DNA of 64,000 nt from Vibrio ruber DSM 16370 (GTDB taxonomy: Bacteria; Pseudomonadota; Gammaproteobacteria; Enterobacterales; Vibrionaceae). The DNA is taken from NCBI RefSeq assembly GCF_900163965.1, contig NZ_FULE01000026.1, forward strand, positions 1-64,000. The letters run 5' to 3'. Of this stretch, positions 1 through 13,194 are shown piece by piece. Each line of letters begins with the position of its first letter. The stretch's first letter is position 1. The translations under genes and the position numbers were made by a program. The notes below the pieces were generated by a model that searched no databases, was not told where the DNA came from, and saw nothing but the letters and a program-made list of their open reading frames with translations.

Positions 1-90
1 GTAGAACACTTGTCTTCTATATTTCGGTGCAAACACTATGTGGTATTTACAGTTCCAGCGCGTGTGCGCTAAGCTCTTTTCGTCCCCCAT
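1..90 (-). mobile_element. tnpA: IS200/IS605-family transposase TnpA, N-terminal 30 residues only (runs off the window)
   Basis: Reading the minus strand from the ATG at 90 gives a 30-residue start that includes KYHIVFAPKYRRQVFY, the characteristic N-terminus of IS200-type Y1 (HUH) transposases. These enzymes move single-stranded DNA by a peel-and-paste mechanism and create no target duplication. The rest of the gene lies outside the window. The ATG sits in the loop of a small inverted repeat (GTCCC/GGGAC, 82-95), which fits the known translational repression of IS200 transposases by structure around the start. Whether the copy is intact cannot be judged. Confidence 0.88.
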
Positions 91-119
91 TGGGACCCCC
101 TTTCAATTCTTAATTAACT

Positions 120-230
120 CTTGTAGTTGCCAGACCACAAGACGTTTTTATCAAATTGAAAGGGGTTATATAACTGACTTATAGCTGTAAGCTTTACGGA
201 ACCCCCAGCCTAGCTGGGGGTTTTCTCTAT
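120..230 (-). mobile_element. Left end of the IS200-like element with subterminal hairpin
   Basis: Between the tnpA start and the glmU terminator lies about 110 bp of non-coding DNA. It contains a 10-bp perfect hairpin (AACCCCCAGC, 200-209, with GCTGGGGGTT, 213-222). IS200/IS605 ends carry such hairpins, which the transposase recognises; in IS200 the left-end hairpin also shields the element from outside transcription. The exact boundary is inferred to lie near 200-232 and is not defined by the sequence. A second weak stem (CTTGT/ACAAG, 119-140) lies in the probable 5' leader of tnpA. Confidence 0.6.
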
Positions 231-238
231 ACAACAAC

Positions 239-263
239 AAAGGCTCCTAACAGGAGCCTTTTT
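239..263 (-). terminator. Rho-independent terminator downstream of glmU
   Basis: Perfect 10-bp stem AAAGGCTCCT/AGGAGCCTTT with a 3-base loop, 45 bp past the glmU stop. A/T tracts flank both sides, so it could work in both directions and separate glmU from the insertion sequence. Confidence 0.75.
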
Positions 264-305
264 CAGTGATGAGCGTTCATTCATGCTGAACCATCGGCCA
301 TCCAA

Positions 306-1670
306 TCATGGCTTATTCTTCACCGGTCTTTGCCAGCCTTCAACCCGGCGCTCTTTCGCCCGGGTAATCACCAACTCACCCTGAGCAACATTGCGCGTTA
401 ATGTCGTCCCCGCACCAATAGTAGCACCATCTTCAATCGTCACCGGTGCCACCAGCTGACTGTCAGATCCGACAAATACATCATCACCAATCACGGTTTT
501 ATATTTATTGGCACCATCATAGTTACAGGTAATTACCCCGGCACCAACGTTCACACGATCACCGATTTCAGCATCCCCTAAATAAGTAAGGTGATTGGCT
601 TTCGAACCTTGACCTAAACGTGCATTTTTAACTTCAACAAAATTACCGACGTGCGCGTCATCTTTTAACTCAGCGCCAGGTCTCAAACGAGTAAACGGCC
701 CGACGGTGCACATTTCTCCGACGGTAGCCCCTTCAATCACACTGTACGGACGAATGATAGTGTTGTCATCAATCTCACAATCTTTCAGCACCGAACCGGC
801 ACCGATAATCACATTGTTTCCCAGCGAGACGCTGCCTTCAATGACGACATTGACATCAATTTCGACATCATAGCCACACTGCAACTGCCCCCTGAGATCG
901 AACCGAGCCGGATCCCGCAGCATCACGCCTTGCATTAACAACTTATTTGCCAGCGAATGCTGATATGCCCTTTCCAACCGAGACAACTGAACCCGATCAT
1001 TCACGCCTTCAACTTCCATCGGCTCAAGCGGGTGAACCGCCTGAATGGTTCTTCCTTCTGCATGGGCAGCGGCAATCACATCCGTTAAATAATACTCACC
1101 CTGAGCATTATTATTTTCTAATCCGGACAACCAGCGTTTCAGATCTTTGCCGGAAGCCACCAGCACACCGGTATTCACTTCTCGAATCGCCAGTTCTGCT
1201 TCTGAAGCGTCTTTTTGCTCCACAATCGCAACGACAGCATCATTGTGACGGATAATCCGCCCATAACCCGTAGGGTTGTCTAATACCACGGTGAGTAGCG
1301 CGATTCCGCCTTGTGGCTGTGAAGCGAGTAGATTGTCGATTGTCTCTTCCGAGATCAGTGGCACATCACCATACAATACGATGATCTGCTCATCATCCTG
1401 AAAATACGGAGCGGCTTGATCAACCGCATGGCCTGTCCCCAGTTGTTGCGCCTGCAACACCCAGTTGACGGATTCAGCTGAAAGTTGTTGTTGCATCAAC
1501 TCGCCACCGTGACCATAAACAAGATGAATTTGCTGAACACCACTCCCCTGACATGTATCAATCACATGTTTGACCATCGGTTTGCCAGCCAGCGTATGGA
1601 GCACCTTGGGCAATTGAGAATACATTCGGGTCCCTTTGCCCGCAGCTAAAATCACGGCACTGAATTTCAT
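306..1670 (-). CDS. glmU: Bifunctional N-acetylglucosamine-1-phosphate uridyltransferase / glucosamine-1-phosphate acetyltransferase GlmU
   Basis: Catalyses the last two steps of UDP-GlcNAc synthesis in the cytoplasm: acetylation of glucosamine-1-P, then uridylylation. The product feeds peptidoglycan and lipopolysaccharide. The N-terminal pyrophosphorylase domain opens with [15 protein letters not shown] (residues 8-22), the nucleotide-binding loop of the family. The C-terminal half is a left-handed beta helix of hexapeptide repeats and contains the acetyltransferase motif NHLTYLGD with its catalytic His. At 454 residues it has normal full length (about 456). It lies downstream of the atp operon, as in Vibrio and E. 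coli, but the terminator at 1766-1793 and a 139-bp gap suggest its own promoter. Confidence 0.97.
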   Translation of the reverse strand: MKFSAVILAAGKGTRMYSQLPKVLHTLAGKPMVKHVIDTCQGSGVQQIHLVYGHGGELMQQQLSAESVNWVLQAQQLGTGHAVDQAAPYFQDDEQIIVLYGDVPLISEETIDNLLASQPQGGIALLTVVLDNPTGYGRIIRHNDAVVAIVEQKDASEAELAIREVNTGVLVASGKDLKRWLSGLENNNAQGEYYLTDVIAAAHAEGRTIQAVHPLEPMEVEGVNDRVQLSRLERAYQHSLANKLLMQGVMLRDPARFDLRGQLQCGYDVEIDVNVVIEGSVSLGNNVIIGAGSVLKDCEIDDNTIIRPYSVIEGATVGEMCTVGPFTRLRPGAELKDDAHVGNFVEVKNARLGQGSKANHLTYLGDAEIGDRVNVGAGVITCNYDGANKYKTVIGDDVFVGSDSQLVAPVTIEDGATIGAGTTLTRNVAQGELVITRAKERRVEGWQRPVKNKP

Positions 1671-1765
1671 GGATTACCTTTATACTGAATCGGAAAGAGA
1701 TCTCTGATTTTATATGGGAAAGTCCCAATAGTTAAATCATCAGCAAGAATTTTTGTGGGAAAACG

Positions 1766-1794
1766 AAAAAAGGCGACCTTAAGTCGCCTTTTTA
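1766..1794 (-). terminator. Terminator of the atp operon
   Basis: Hairpin AAAAAGGCGAC/GTCGCCTTTTT with a 5-base loop, 16-44 bp past the atpC stop. A run of T follows the stem on the transcribed strand, as expected of an intrinsic terminator. Confidence 0.85.
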
Positions 1795-1809
1795 AACGTC
1801 ATAAATGGT

Positions 1810-2232
1810 TTAACGACGTTTTTTAACCAGCTCGATTACTCGTAGCTTAGCAATGGCTTTAGCCAGTTCACTGGCCGCCTGCGCGAAGTCCATCCCGCCC
1901 TGATGATTCTGAATTTTCTCTTCAGCACGACGTTTGGCTTCTTCCGCCTTTGCTGCGTCTAGATCTTCACCACGAATGGCTGTATCAGCAAGTACCGTTG
2001 AGGTACTTGCCTGAACTTCCACTATACCACCAGAAACATAAATAATTTCTTCGTGGCCGTGCTGCTTCACAATACGCACCATACCAGGCTTTATAGCGGT
2101 CAGAAGCGGAGCGTGACCATGGTAAATACCAAGTTCACCTTCGCTACCGGTCACCTGAAACGTTTCAACCATGCCAGAGAAAAGTTTCTTCTCGGCACTC
2201 ACAACGTCCAGATGAAAGGGTATTGATGCCAT
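1810..2232 (-). CDS. atpC: F1Fo ATP synthase subunit epsilon
   Basis: Epsilon subunit of the F1 central stalk. It couples rotor rotation to the catalytic head and can inhibit ATP hydrolysis. The 140-residue length matches the family. An N-terminal beta-sandwich (residues 1-85; motif [18 protein letters not shown]) is followed by a charged helical hairpin (about 90-140) rich in Ala, Glu and Lys. It is the last gene of the operon and starts 18 bp after the atpD stop. Confidence 0.97.
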   Translation of the reverse strand: MASIPFHLDVVSAEKKLFSGMVETFQVTGSEGELGIYHGHAPLLTAIKPGMVRIVKQHGHEEIIYVSGGIVEVQASTSTVLADTAIRGEDLDAAKAEEAKRRAEEKIQNHQGGMDFAQAASELAKAIAKLRVIELVKKRR

Positions 2233-2250
2233 ATCGCCTCCTAGTCAGCC

Positions 2251-3669
<1,419 letters not shown>

Positions 3670-3688
3670 CTATTTATTTGACCTTCAC

Positions 3689-4555
3689 TTAAACCGCAGC
3701 TGCGCCGCCCACGATTTCCGATAATTCTTGTGTAATTGCCGCTTGACGCGCTTTGTTATACACAAGCTCAAGATCTTCAATCAGGTTACCCGCATTATCA
3801 GTTGCAGCTTTCATAGCAACCATTCGAGCCGCTTGCTCACAAGCAAGATTCTCAACTACCCCTTGATAAACCTGAGACTCTACATAACGTTGCAACAACA
3901 TATCGAGTAGAGGTTTTGGTTCAGGTTCATAGAGGTAATCCCATGAATGCTCACGCTTTACTTCTTTGCTGTCTGATTTAGGCAAAGGTAGCAATTGATC
4001 GATCGTTGGTTCTTGCACCATGGTGTTCACAAAACGGTTAAACACCACATAGAGGCGATCCAACTCACCTTCATCATATTTTTTCAGCATGACATTAACA
4101 GAGCCGATCAAGTCTTCCAGAGACGGAGTATCTCCGAGCCCGGAAGTCTGAGCAGACACTTTGGCACCGCTGTTATTGAAAAACGCTGTCGCTTTTGAAC
4201 CGATAACGGCTAACTCAACGTCAACATTCTTCTCCGACCAGGATTTCATATCCAGCAGGGCTTTTTTGAACAAATTAATGTTCAGGCCACCACACAATCC
4301 ACGGTCGGTAGAAATGATGATATAACCAACACGTTTGGCTTCACGCTCTTCCAGATACGGATGACGATATTCCAGATTCGCATTTGCCACATGACCGATC
4401 ACTTTACGCATTGTTTCCGCGTATGGACGGGAAGACTCCATTGCATCTTGACTACGACGCATTTTAGAAGCCGCTACCATTTCCATCGCTTTCGTAATCT
4501 TCTGAGTGCTTTTCACACTCCCGATTTTACTACGTATCTCTTTTGCGCCGGCCAT
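3689..4555 (-). CDS. atpG: F1Fo ATP synthase subunit gamma
   Basis: Central rotor shaft of F1. The family N-terminus [20 protein letters not shown] and C-terminus [18 protein letters not shown] are intact; both ends form the coiled-coil shaft. The start was set at the ATG at 4555 (MAGAKEIRS) because GGAGAG lies just upstream and this gives 288 residues (E. coli 287). A GTG two codons upstream is in frame but badly placed for the ribosome site. Confidence 0.97.
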   Translation of the reverse strand: MAGAKEIRSKIGSVKSTQKITKAMEMVAASKMRRSQDAMESSRPYAETMRKVIGHVANANLEYRHPYLEEREAKRVGYIIISTDRGLCGGLNINLFKKALLDMKSWSEKNVDVELAVIGSKATAFFNNSGAKVSAQTSGLGDTPSLEDLIGSVNVMLKKYDEGELDRLYVVFNRFVNTMVQEPTIDQLLPLPKSDSKEVKREHSWDYLYEPEPKPLLDMLLQRYVESQVYQGVVENLACEQAARMVAMKAATDNAGNLIEDLELVYNKARQAAITQELSEIVGGAAAV

Positions 4556-4599
4556 CGTCACTCTCCATTAGTTGGTGGCAATCAAGCCACCGACTTTGA

Positions 4600-6141
4600 T
4601 TACCAAGTTTGAGTTGCTTTAAACTCATCGACCAGCTTTTTCAGCTGCGCTTCGATGTCATCGTTATAAGCACCAGTCTTGTTGATCTCAGCTGCTAAAT
4701 CAGCATATTGATTACGAGCGAACGACAGTAGTGCGGCTTCAAAATCAAGGAGTCGATTTAACTCAATATCTCCAAGATAGCCACGTTCCGCAGCAAAGAT
4801 AACCAGTGCCTGCTCAAAAACAGACATTGGAGCATATTGCTTTTGCTTCATCAGTTCAGTTACTTTCTGACCATGATCAAGCTGTCTCTTCGTTGCATCA
4901 TCCAGATCAGAAGAGAACTGAGCAAACGCAGCCAATTCACGATATTGTGCCAACGCTGTACGGATACCGCCTGAGAGTTTCTTGATAATTTTCGTCTGAG
5001 CAGCACCACCCACACGAGATACCGAGATACCCGGGTCAACAGCCGGACGAACCCCTGCATTAAACAATTCAGTTTGCAGGAAGATCTGACCATCGGTAAT
5101 CGAGATTACGTTTGTCGGTACAAATGCAGAAACGTCACCAGCTTGTGTTTCAATGATAGGTAGTGCAGTCAAAGAACCTGTCTTACCTTTCACTTCACCG
5201 TTGGTGAATTTTTCTACATACCCTTCACTGACACGTGATGCACGCTCAAGCAAACGAGAGTGTAAGTAGAATACATCCCCAGGGAATGCTTCACGGCCCG
5301 GTGGGCGCTTCAATAGTAGAGAAATCTGACGATAAGCAACAGCTTGCTTTGACAGATCATCATAAACAATCAGTGCATCTTCACCGCGATCACGGAAGTA
5401 TTCACCCATTGCACATCCGGCATAAGGCGCCAGATATTGCAGTGCCGCAGATTCAGAAGCAGAAGCAACAACAACGATTGTGTTCGATAATGCGCCATGC
5501 TCTTCAAGCTTACGCACAACGTTGGCAATCGTGGAAGCTTTCTGTCCAATCGCAACATAAATAGAATAAATACCAGAATCTTTCTGGTTGATAATCGAGT
5601 CAATCGCCATTGCTGTTTTACCAGTCTGACGGTCACCGATAATCAACTCACGCTGACCACGACCGATAGGAATCATTGAGTCAACAGATTTGTAACCAGT
5701 TTGTACAGGTTGATCAACCGACTTACGATCGATAACACCAGGTGCAATCACTTCTACCGGAGAAGTCAATTTAGCATCAATTGGGCCTTTACCATCAATT
5801 GGCTCACCCAGTGTGTTTACCACACGACCAAGCATTTCAGGACCAACTGGTACTTCAAGAATCCGACCTGTACCTGTAACTTTAGTGCCTTCCTTAAGGT
5901 CAGCATACGGGCCCATTACAACCGCACCAACCGAGTCACGCTCAAGGTTAAGTGCTAAGGCATAACGGCCACCCGGTAATTCGATCATTTCACCTTGCAT
6001 CACGTCCTTCAGGCCGTGGATGCGGATAATACCATCGCTTACCGAGACGATAGTACCTTCATTGCGAGCTTCACTAACAACATTGAATTGTTCAATACGC
6101 TGTTTAATTAGATCGCTAATTTCCGTGGAATTAAGTTGCAT
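4600..6141 (-). CDS. atpA: F1Fo ATP synthase subunit alpha
   Basis: Non-catalytic nucleotide-binding subunit that alternates with beta in the F1 hexamer. The Walker A loop GDRQTGKT and the conserved N-terminus [19 protein letters not shown] are visible. The start at 6141 gives 513 residues, identical in length to E. coli AtpA, and has GGAG seven bases upstream. A longer reading from 6171 would add ten unconserved residues overlapping atpH and was rejected. The gap to atpH is 13 bp. Confidence 0.98.
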   Translation of the reverse strand: MQLNSTEISDLIKQRIEQFNVVSEARNEGTIVSVSDGIIRIHGLKDVMQGEMIELPGGRYALALNLERDSVGAVVMGPYADLKEGTKVTGTGRILEVPVGPEMLGRVVNTLGEPIDGKGPIDAKLTSPVEVIAPGVIDRKSVDQPVQTGYKSVDSMIPIGRGQRELIIGDRQTGKTAMAIDSIINQKDSGIYSIYVAIGQKASTIANVVRKLEEHGALSNTIVVVASASESAALQYLAPYAGCAMGEYFRDRGEDALIVYDDLSKQAVAYRQISLLLKRPPGREAFPGDVFYLHSRLLERASRVSEGYVEKFTNGEVKGKTGSLTALPIIETQAGDVSAFVPTNVISITDGQIFLQTELFNAGVRPAVDPGISVSRVGGAAQTKIIKKLSGGIRTALAQYRELAAFAQFSSDLDDATKRQLDHGQKVTELMKQKQYAPMSVFEQALVIFAAERGYLGDIELNRLLDFEAALLSFARNQYADLAAEINKTGAYNDDIEAQLKKLVDEFKATQTW

Positions 6142-6154
6142 GCTCCAATCCCCA

Positions 6155-6688
6155 TCAAGACTGTAATGCATCGCTCAGACGGCTCAAACGGCCATGTACT
6201 GAGTTATCGATGATTAAGTCTCCGGCTCGAATAATTACCCCACCGAGTAGGGCCTCATCTATACTGCAATTCAGCTGAACTTTGCGCTCGAGGCGCTGCT
6301 CCAGTTTGTTGCTGATCTCTGCTTTCTGTTCTGCGGAGAGCTCCGTTGCCGAAACAACTTCAACTTCCACCTGTTTTTCATGCTCTTTTTTCAACACAAA
6401 AAACAGTTCACAAACATCAGGGAGCGCACTTAAGCGCCCATTTTCAGCCATCACCTTAATTAGGTTCTGACCGTATTCATCAAACTGTTCACCACAAACT
6501 GCAACAAAAATCTCTGCCAACTTATCGGCAGCCATAGAACTACTCAGTAGTTCATGAATTTGTTCGTTTTTAGTGATTTCAGCAGCAAAAGTAAGCATCT
6601 CACCCCATTGGTCGAGTTGCCCTTTTTCTACCGCAAAGTCAAATGCTGCTTTAGCATAGGGGCGTGCTATTGTTGTCAAATCAGACAT
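6155..6688 (-). CDS. atpH: F1Fo ATP synthase subunit delta
   Basis: Peripheral-stalk subunit that joins the top of F1 alpha to the b-subunit dimer. At 177 residues it has the family length. The N-terminus [21 protein letters not shown] is typical. The C-terminal segment [22 protein letters not shown] is the conserved delta/OSCP signature (about residues 147-168; hydrophobic with the invariant GD). It lies tightly between atpF and atpA. Confidence 0.97.
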   Translation of the reverse strand: MSDLTTIARPYAKAAFDFAVEKGQLDQWGEMLTFAAEITKNEQIHELLSSSMAADKLAEIFVAVCGEQFDEYGQNLIKVMAENGRLSALPDVCELFFVLKKEHEKQVEVEVVSATELSAEQKAEISNKLEQRLERKVQLNCSIDEALLGGVIIRAGDLIIDNSVHGRLSRLSDALQS

Positions 6689-6702
6689 TTGCGCCCCCCT
6701 AA

Positions 6703-7173
6703 TTAAAGTTTCGCAGTAATGCTATCGAGAATATCTTTATGCGCATCTTTATCAATAGAACGCTCAAGAATCTTCTCAGCTCCAGCCACAGCAAGAGCAG
6801 CAACCTGTTTACGCAAGTCATCTCTGGCACGAATACGCAAAGACTCAATTTCAGCTTCAGCCTGAGCAATCAAATGATTACGCTCAACAATGGCTTCATC
6901 TCTCGCTTCATCAAGAATTTGTGCTTTACGTTTGTTCGCCTGTTCAATAACTTCAGCCGCTGCTTGCTTGGCTTCTTTGATACGTTCAGAAGCATTCGCT
7001 TTCGCTAGATCGAGGTCTTTTTCAGCGCGTTCAGCAGCTGATAGACCGTCAGCAATCTTTTTCTGACGTTCTTCAATCGCTGCCATCAATGGTGGCCATA
7101 CATATTTCATGCAAAACCAAACAAAGATAGCGAACGCAATAGCCTGACCTAGCAGAGTTGCGTTTATATTCAC
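6703..7173 (-). CDS. atpF: F1Fo ATP synthase subunit b
   Basis: Peripheral-stalk subunit. One N-terminal membrane helix (about residues 5-25, [19 protein letters not shown]) is followed by a long, charged alpha helix that dimerises as a right-handed coiled coil and reaches F1. It has 156 residues, exactly the E. coli length. A 71-bp gap separates it from atpE. Confidence 0.97.
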   Translation of the reverse strand: MNINATLLGQAIAFAIFVWFCMKYVWPPLMAAIEERQKKIADGLSAAERAEKDLDLAKANASERIKEAKQAAAEVIEQANKRKAQILDEARDEAIVERNHLIAQAEAEIESLRIRARDDLRKQVAALAVAGAEKILERSIDKDAHKDILDSITAKL

Positions 7174-7244
7174 CGCAGACTCCTTCTATGTTTGCAAATA
7201 ATTAAAAACACCAGCTAATTTCTAGACACAATGAATTGTGTTAA

Positions 7245-7502
<258 letters not shown>

Positions 7503-7537
7503 TTATACTAATTGAGTTTCTGATTGATTAAGTTGAA

Positions 7538-8332
<795 letters not shown>

Positions 8333-8701
8333 CTATTCACGGTTGATTGAAAAAAATGACGTTACGAACTGCACCACACTTGCCAGACAATAAGACACAA
8401 TAAGAGCCCCGGCATTTATGTCGATTTCCCTAAAAATAAACACTAAAACGCCAGCGGTCATCATTAATTTGTATAGATTGCCCACATATGCACGACCAAC
8501 ATCCAGACCCGCATTATCTTCGCGATCCAGCCTTTTATGCATATACAAATTCGCTAGTAGTGAAGGTACGATGTACGTAAGTCCCCCAAGAAAAGCAGAA
8601 AGACCACTTTTCTCATCCAGCACATAGCCGACAATGGTAGCTAATACTATAAAAAAGGCTAACTGCCACGAAAATGACAAGATAAACCATTTATTTAACA
8701 T
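8333..8701 (-). CDS. atpI: ATP synthase accessory protein AtpI
   Basis: Small membrane protein at the head of the atp operon, 122 residues with four predicted hydrophobic segments. AtpI helps assemble the c ring and is not a subunit of the finished enzyme. The sequence is divergent, as is usual for this family; the call rests on size, hydrophobicity and its first place in the operon. The start at 8701 is 20 bp after the promoter described at 8729-8756. Confidence 0.9.
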   Translation of the reverse strand: MLNKWFILSFSWQLAFFIVLATIVGYVLDEKSGLSAFLGGLTYIVPSLLANLYMHKRLDREDNAGLDVGRAYVGNLYKLMMTAGVLVFIFREIDINAGALIVSYCLASVVQFVTSFFSINRE

Positions 8702-8728
8702 AAGTTACCACCCGTTAACTATAGGCCG

Positions 8729-8756
8729 ATTATACATCCGCCTTTACCTTTTACAA
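8729..8756 (-). promoter_or_regulatory. Sigma-70 promoter of the atp operon
   Basis: On the minus strand a -35 element TTGTAA (8756-8751) and a perfect -10 element TATAAT (8734-8729) are separated by 16 bp. Transcription would start near 8722, leaving a leader of about 20 bases before atpI. No other promoter-like pair of this quality lies between parB and atpI. Confidence 0.7.
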
Positions 8757-8848
8757 TAAAGCCGGACCTACAATTACTCTAGATACATCACAAAAACCCA
8801 TAAAACGTAAATCAATGATTGCAAAAATAAACATATTGGTTCTATGGG

Positions 8849-9742
8849 TTATGACTCTAGTTTTGCAGTCAATGATTGCAATATATCTTCCAAAGCTTGG
8901 CTGTCAGCAACACTGATGGTGATTTTCCCCTGCCCCTTATCAGAAAGGTTCACAGAAACTTTAGCCTGCAGCATTTCACCTAATCTATCCGATAAATTCA
9001 ATGCATGATTCGTTACAATAGGTTTCTGTGTTTCAGGTTTCGGTGATAGCTGTTTTTTGACGAGCTGTTCAGTCTGACGAACGGTCAGTTGCTTTTTCGC
9101 AACCTGGCCGGCAACCTCAACCTGAGCCTCGCCCTCTAACATCAACAGCGCACGCGCATGCCCCATTTCTAATTTTTTCTCAGCAACCAGTGATTTGACA
9201 ACATCATCAAGCTGATTCAGTCGCAATAAATTCGTCACCGTCGTCCGGGATTTACCGATCGCGTCCGCCACTTGCTGATGAGTCAGTTTAAACTCATCTT
9301 GTAATCGCTCCAGCGCCTGAGCTTCTTCAATCGCGTTCAGGTCTTCCCGCTGAATATTCTCAATCAAAGCCATTGCTATCGCAGCACGATCTTCTACATG
9401 TTTGACCAAGCAAGGCACTTGTTTGAGACCTGCGTGTCTGGCTGCTCTCCAACGTCGCTCCCCGGCAATAATTTCATAATTTCCGTTATCGATAGGCCGC
9501 ACAACGATCGGCTGGATGATTCCCTGAGCCTGAATCGAAGCTGACAGCTCTTCCAATGTCTCCGGGGAGACATCTTTTCGAGGCTGGTATATACCGGGTC
9601 TCAGGTGGGTAATAGAAATTTCAGCGAGTTCACCATCGGATGACATCGTTTGACTCTGAGTCGCCACTTGTTGCTTTTCTCGTGCCATAGAACTTGTCGA
9701 AAGCAACGCATCCAAGCCTTTTCCTAAACCACGTTTAGACAT
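8849..9742 (-). CDS. parB: Chromosome-partitioning protein ParB (chromosome 1)
   Basis: Binds parS sites near the origin, spreads as a CTP-dependent clamp and positions the origin with ParA. The N-terminal box GLGKGLDALL (residues 5-14) recruits ParA. The CTP-binding motif GERRWRAARHAGL (about 117-129) and the helix-turn-helix around THQQVADAIGKSRTTVTNLLRL are clear. Length is 297 residues. It is encoded 21 bp after parA in the conserved gidB-parA-parB arrangement beside oriC. A candidate parS is at 27862-27877. Confidence 0.97.
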   Translation of the reverse strand: MSKRGLGKGLDALLSTSSMAREKQQVATQSQTMSSDGELAEISITHLRPGIYQPRKDVSPETLEELSASIQAQGIIQPIVVRPIDNGNYEIIAGERRWRAARHAGLKQVPCLVKHVEDRAAIAMALIENIQREDLNAIEEAQALERLQDEFKLTHQQVADAIGKSRTTVTNLLRLNQLDDVVKSLVAEKKLEMGHARALLMLEGEAQVEVAGQVAKKQLTVRQTEQLVKKQLSPKPETQKPIVTNHALNLSDRLGEMLQAKVSVNLSDKGQGKITISVADSQALEDILQSLTAKLES

Positions 9743-9763
9743 GTAAGCGGATTCCTTTTTTAG

Positions 9764-10537
9764 TTATGCAATGACTTCATCTCGGCGCAACATCTCTCCG
9801 GCTAATGCCAGATAGGCCTTGGCACCAACAGAATATTTATCATAATACATCGCTGGTTTACCATGACTTGGTGCTTCGGCAAGACGAACATTACGCGGAA
9901 TAACGGTACGGTACACTTTGTCACCAAAGTGTTGTTTTAATTGATCGGATACCTCATTGGAGAGTCGATTACGAGGATCATACATCGTTCTCAGTAACCC
10001 TTCGATTTTCAGATTACTATTCACAACAGCTGCCAATTTACTAATGGTATCCATCAGAGCCGTTAATCCCTCAAGCGCAAAATACTCACATTGCATTGGT
10101 ACTAGAACTGAATCCGCAGCAGCCATCGCATTGATTGTAAGGAGGTTTAAAGAAGGAGGACAATCAATAAAGATGAAATCATAGTTATCGCGAACCGAAG
10201 AGAGTACATTTTTCAACCGGACTTCACGGGCAAAAACTTCCATCAGTTTTATTTCCGCAGCCGTCACATCACCATTTGCAGCAATCAGATGATAACGGCC
10301 GGTTGTCTTTTCACAGACAACTTCCTGAAACGGGACTTCCTCAACTAATAAATCATAAGCCGTATAATCGATTTGATACTTATCGACACCGCTTGCCATC
10401 GTTGCATTGCCTTGCGGGTCAAGATCAATCACTAATACCTTACGTTTCGTTGCCGCCATCGAGGCGGCAAGATTGACACAAGTCGTTGTTTTACCAACAC
10501 CACCTTTTTGGTTGGCGATTGCTACTATTTTTCCCAC
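9764..10537 (-). CDS. parA: Chromosome-partitioning ATPase ParA (chromosome 1)
   Basis: Deviant-Walker ATPase that pulls ParB-parS complexes toward the cell pole. The deviant Walker A motif KGGVGKTT lies at residues 10-17. A second lysine-rich nucleotide motif and the Walker B strand FIFIDCPPSLN (about 120) follow. At 257 residues it lacks the N-terminal helix-turn-helix extension of plasmid type Ia ParA, as expected for a chromosomal copy. It is the first gene of parAB and follows rsmG by 15 bp. Confidence 0.97.
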   Translation of the reverse strand: MGKIVAIANQKGGVGKTTTCVNLAASMAATKRKVLVIDLDPQGNATMASGVDKYQIDYTAYDLLVEEVPFQEVVCEKTTGRYHLIAANGDVTAAEIKLMEVFAREVRLKNVLSSVRDNYDFIFIDCPPSLNLLTINAMAAADSVLVPMQCEYFALEGLTALMDTISKLAAVVNSNLKIEGLLRTMYDPRNRLSNEVSDQLKQHFGDKVYRTVIPRNVRLAEAPSHGKPAMYYDKYSVGAKAYLALAGEMLRRDEVIA

Positions 10538-10552
10538 GGCATGCCTCGTTGT

Positions 10553-11185
10553 CTATTCCTTGCGCGATAAAATTACAAGATGACGCTCACCTTCGAGTTC
10601 AGGAACGGCTAAAGACTGAATATCCGTCACCAAACACCATTCAGGCAGCATATCTATCTCATCATGCGGTATTTGTCCTTTCAATGCCAAAAAAACTCCA
10701 CCATCCGCTTTGGGGAGATGATGACACCAATTTACCATATCTACCATGGAAGCAAATGCTCTGCTGAGCACACCATCAAATTTATCTTCAGGCTGGAAAT
10801 CTTCAACCCGGCTTTGAACCGGTATCACGTTATGAATATTCAATTCATAAGCCACCTGTTTGATGAACCGAATGCGTTTTCCCAGACTATCCAGCAATGT
10901 AAAACATTTATCAGGGTTCATAATCGCAAGGGGAATCCCGGGTAAGCCCGGCCCCGTACCGACATCAATAAAGTGCTCACCGGGTAAGTGAGGGCTTACA
11001 ACGATACTATCCATGATATGTTTCACCAACATGTCTTCCGGATCGCGAACCGATGTCAAGTTATAGGCTTTATTCCATTTATTCAAGCGCTCAACATATC
11101 CGAGCAACAGTGTCATCTGATGTTCACTTACCTTGAGATCTGTCTGAGCAATCAACTGTGCCAGACGTGCTGCCAGCGTATCCAT
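10553..11185 (-). CDS. rsmG: 16S rRNA (guanine527-N7)-methyltransferase RsmG
   Basis: S-adenosylmethionine-dependent enzyme that methylates G527 of 16S rRNA; formerly GidB. The SAM-binding motif [17 protein letters not shown] (about residues 72-88) is intact. The start at 11185 ([10 protein letters not shown]) gives 210 residues, near the E. coli 207, and follows the mnmG stop by one base, so translation is probably coupled. A longer reading adds residues from inside mnmG and was rejected. Confidence 0.96.
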   Translation of the reverse strand: MDTLAARLAQLIAQTDLKVSEHQMTLLLGYVERLNKWNKAYNLTSVRDPEDMLVKHIMDSIVVSPHLPGEHFIDVGTGPGLPGIPLAIMNPDKCFTLLDSLGKRIRFIKQVAYELNIHNVIPVQSRVEDFQPEDKFDGVLSRAFASMVDMVNWCHHLPKADGGVFLALKGQIPHDEIDMLPEWCLVTDIQSLAVPELEGERHLVILSRKE

Positions 11186-11186
11186 G

Positions 11187-13082
11187 TTATGCAGCTTCTC
11201 CCTTTTTGAGCATCCCATTTTTCTTGAGATAGACCAGCAAAATAGAAATAGCCGCAGGTGTCACCCCGGATATACGTGATGCAATACCGACTGTTTCAGG
11301 TTTTGCCGTATTCAGTTTGAGCACAACTTCGTTCGATAACCCTTTGACAAGGCTATAATCCAGATCAATCGGCAATTTGGTATTTTCATGACGCAGTGAT
11401 TTTTCAATTTCGTCTTGCTGGCGTTGAATATACCCCTCATATTTGACCTGAATTTCAACCTGTTCGGCTGCCTGACGATCATCTAACGCAGGTGAATACT
11501 GCGGCAAACTCGTCAGTAAATCATAGGTCATTTCCGGGCGACGTAATAAATCTTCACCACTTGCTTCTCTGGAAACCGGTGTTTTTAACATCTCATTCAG
11601 TGCTTCAACGCCCGCAGATTCTGGGTTGATCCAGATGTCTTTCAACCGTTGACGTTCACGTGCCATATTTTCAACTTTCTGGTTGAAACGAGCCCAGCGT
11701 ACATCATCGACCAAACCAAGCTCGCGGCCTTTTTCAGTTAAACGCAGATCAGCATTGTCTTCACGGAGTAACAAACGATATTCCGCGCGAGAAGTAAACA
11801 TTCGGTAAGGCTCGCTAGTGCCAAGCGTTGACAGATCATCGATCAATACGCCCATGTAGGCTTGATCACGACGCGGACTCCAACCTTCTTTTTCTTGGGC
11901 ATACAGACTGGCATTCAAACCAGCCATCAATCCTTGTGCTGCTGCTTCTTCATAACCGGTTGTGCCGTTAATCTGACCGGCAAAGAACAACCCGTGAATA
12001 AATTTAGTTTCATAGGTCTGTTTTAAATCACGCGGATCAAAGAAATCATACTCAATCGCATAACCCGGACGAACAATATGCGCATTTTCAAAGCCTTGCA
12101 TCGATTGTACGATTTGTACCTGTACATCAAACGGTAAGCTGGTGGAGATCCCGTTCGGATATAATTCTGTGGTGGTTAATCCTTCCGGTTCAATAAAGAT
12201 CTGATGGCTGTTCTTGTCAGCAAACCGCATCACTTTATCTTCAATTGACGGACAGTAACGCGGACCAATCCCTTCAATCACACCGGCATACATCGGACTG
12301 CGATCCAAATTATTGCGGATCACATCGTGGGTTTTCTCATTGGTATAAGTGATATAGCACGGGATCTGACGCGGATGCTGATCACGATGACCTAAAAATG
12401 AAAAGATCGGGGTCGGATCATCACCATGTTGTGCTGCTAATTGAGAAAAATCGACCGAACGGGCATCAATCCGAGGCGGAGTACCTGTTTTCAAACGATC
12501 TACCCTGAATGGCAATTCACGTAAGCGTTGCGCTAAAGCGATCGACGGTGGATCACCGGCACGGCCACCTGAGTAGTTTTCCATACCGATATGGATCTTT
12601 CCGCCCAGAAATGTACCGACGGTGAGGACAACCGCTTTAGCGTGGAATTTGAGCCCCATTTGAGTTACGACCCCGATCACACGATCTTGTTCGACGATCA
12701 GATCATCAGCCGCTTGCTGAAATAGTGTCAAATTCGGAGTATTTTCCAGCGCGTGACGTACATAAGCTTTGTATAAAGCTCGATCCGCCTGAGCTCTGGT
12801 TGCTCGTACTGCGGGGCCTTTTGAAGCGTTCAGAGTTCTGAACTGAATACCTGCATGATCGATCGCTTGAGCCATGAGCCCGCCTAAAGCGTCAACCTCT
12901 TTGACCAAATGACCTTTTCCGATCCCACCAATGGCAGGATTGCATGACATCTGTCCTAACGTGTCAATGTTATGGGTTAGGAGTAATGTTTTTTGTCCTG
13001 TGCGTGCAGAGGAGAGAGCGGCTTCCGTTCCAGCGTGACCGCCACCAACCACAATGACGTCAAAATTTTCGTGATAAAGCAT
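11187..13082 (-). CDS. mnmG: tRNA uridine-5-carboxymethylaminomethyl modification enzyme MnmG (GidA)
   Basis: With MnmE it builds the cmnm5 group on wobble U34 of several tRNAs, using FAD, NADH and methylenetetrahydrofolate. The FAD-binding motif [18 protein letters not shown] begins at residue 11. The family motifs [17 protein letters not shown] and [12 protein letters not shown], the latter with the conserved Cys, are present. It has 631 residues (E. coli 629). It is transcribed away from oriC, immediately beside the duplex-unwinding element, the same arrangement as in E. coli. Its partner gene mnmE lies at 17320-18681. Confidence 0.97.
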   Translation of the reverse strand: MLYHENFDVIVVGGGHAGTEAALSSARTGQKTLLLTHNIDTLGQMSCNPAIGGIGKGHLVKEVDALGGLMAQAIDHAGIQFRTLNASKGPAVRATRAQADRALYKAYVRHALENTPNLTLFQQAADDLIVEQDRVIGVVTQMGLKFHAKAVVLTVGTFLGGKIHIGMENYSGGRAGDPPSIALAQRLRELPFRVDRLKTGTPPRIDARSVDFSQLAAQHGDDPTPIFSFLGHRDQHPRQIPCYITYTNEKTHDVIRNNLDRSPMYAGVIEGIGPRYCPSIEDKVMRFADKNSHQIFIEPEGLTTTELYPNGISTSLPFDVQVQIVQSMQGFENAHIVRPGYAIEYDFFDPRDLKQTYETKFIHGLFFAGQINGTTGYEEAAAQGLMAGLNASLYAQEKEGWSPRRDQAYMGVLIDDLSTLGTSEPYRMFTSRAEYRLLLREDNADLRLTEKGRELGLVDDVRWARFNQKVENMARERQRLKDIWINPESAGVEALNEMLKTPVSREASGEDLLRRPEMTYDLLTSLPQYSPALDDRQAAEQVEIQVKYEGYIQRQQDEIEKSLRHENTKLPIDLDYSLVKGLSNEVVLKLNTAKPETVGIASRISGVTPAAISILLVYLKKNGMLKKGEAA

Positions 13083-13194
13083 GAACCGACCTCAGATATT
13101 CAGATCTGTATAAGAAATAAAAGAGCCGCATTCTACCTTTTTTATCTCCGTTAGAAAATTGATTTTATGTTTTTACACCTGATCCTTGAACCTT

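Noticed and set aside
11640..11670. parS site inside mnmG (GTTCACGTGCC)
   Set aside because: Only the central CACGTG matches; the flanks do not form the 16-bp palindrome.
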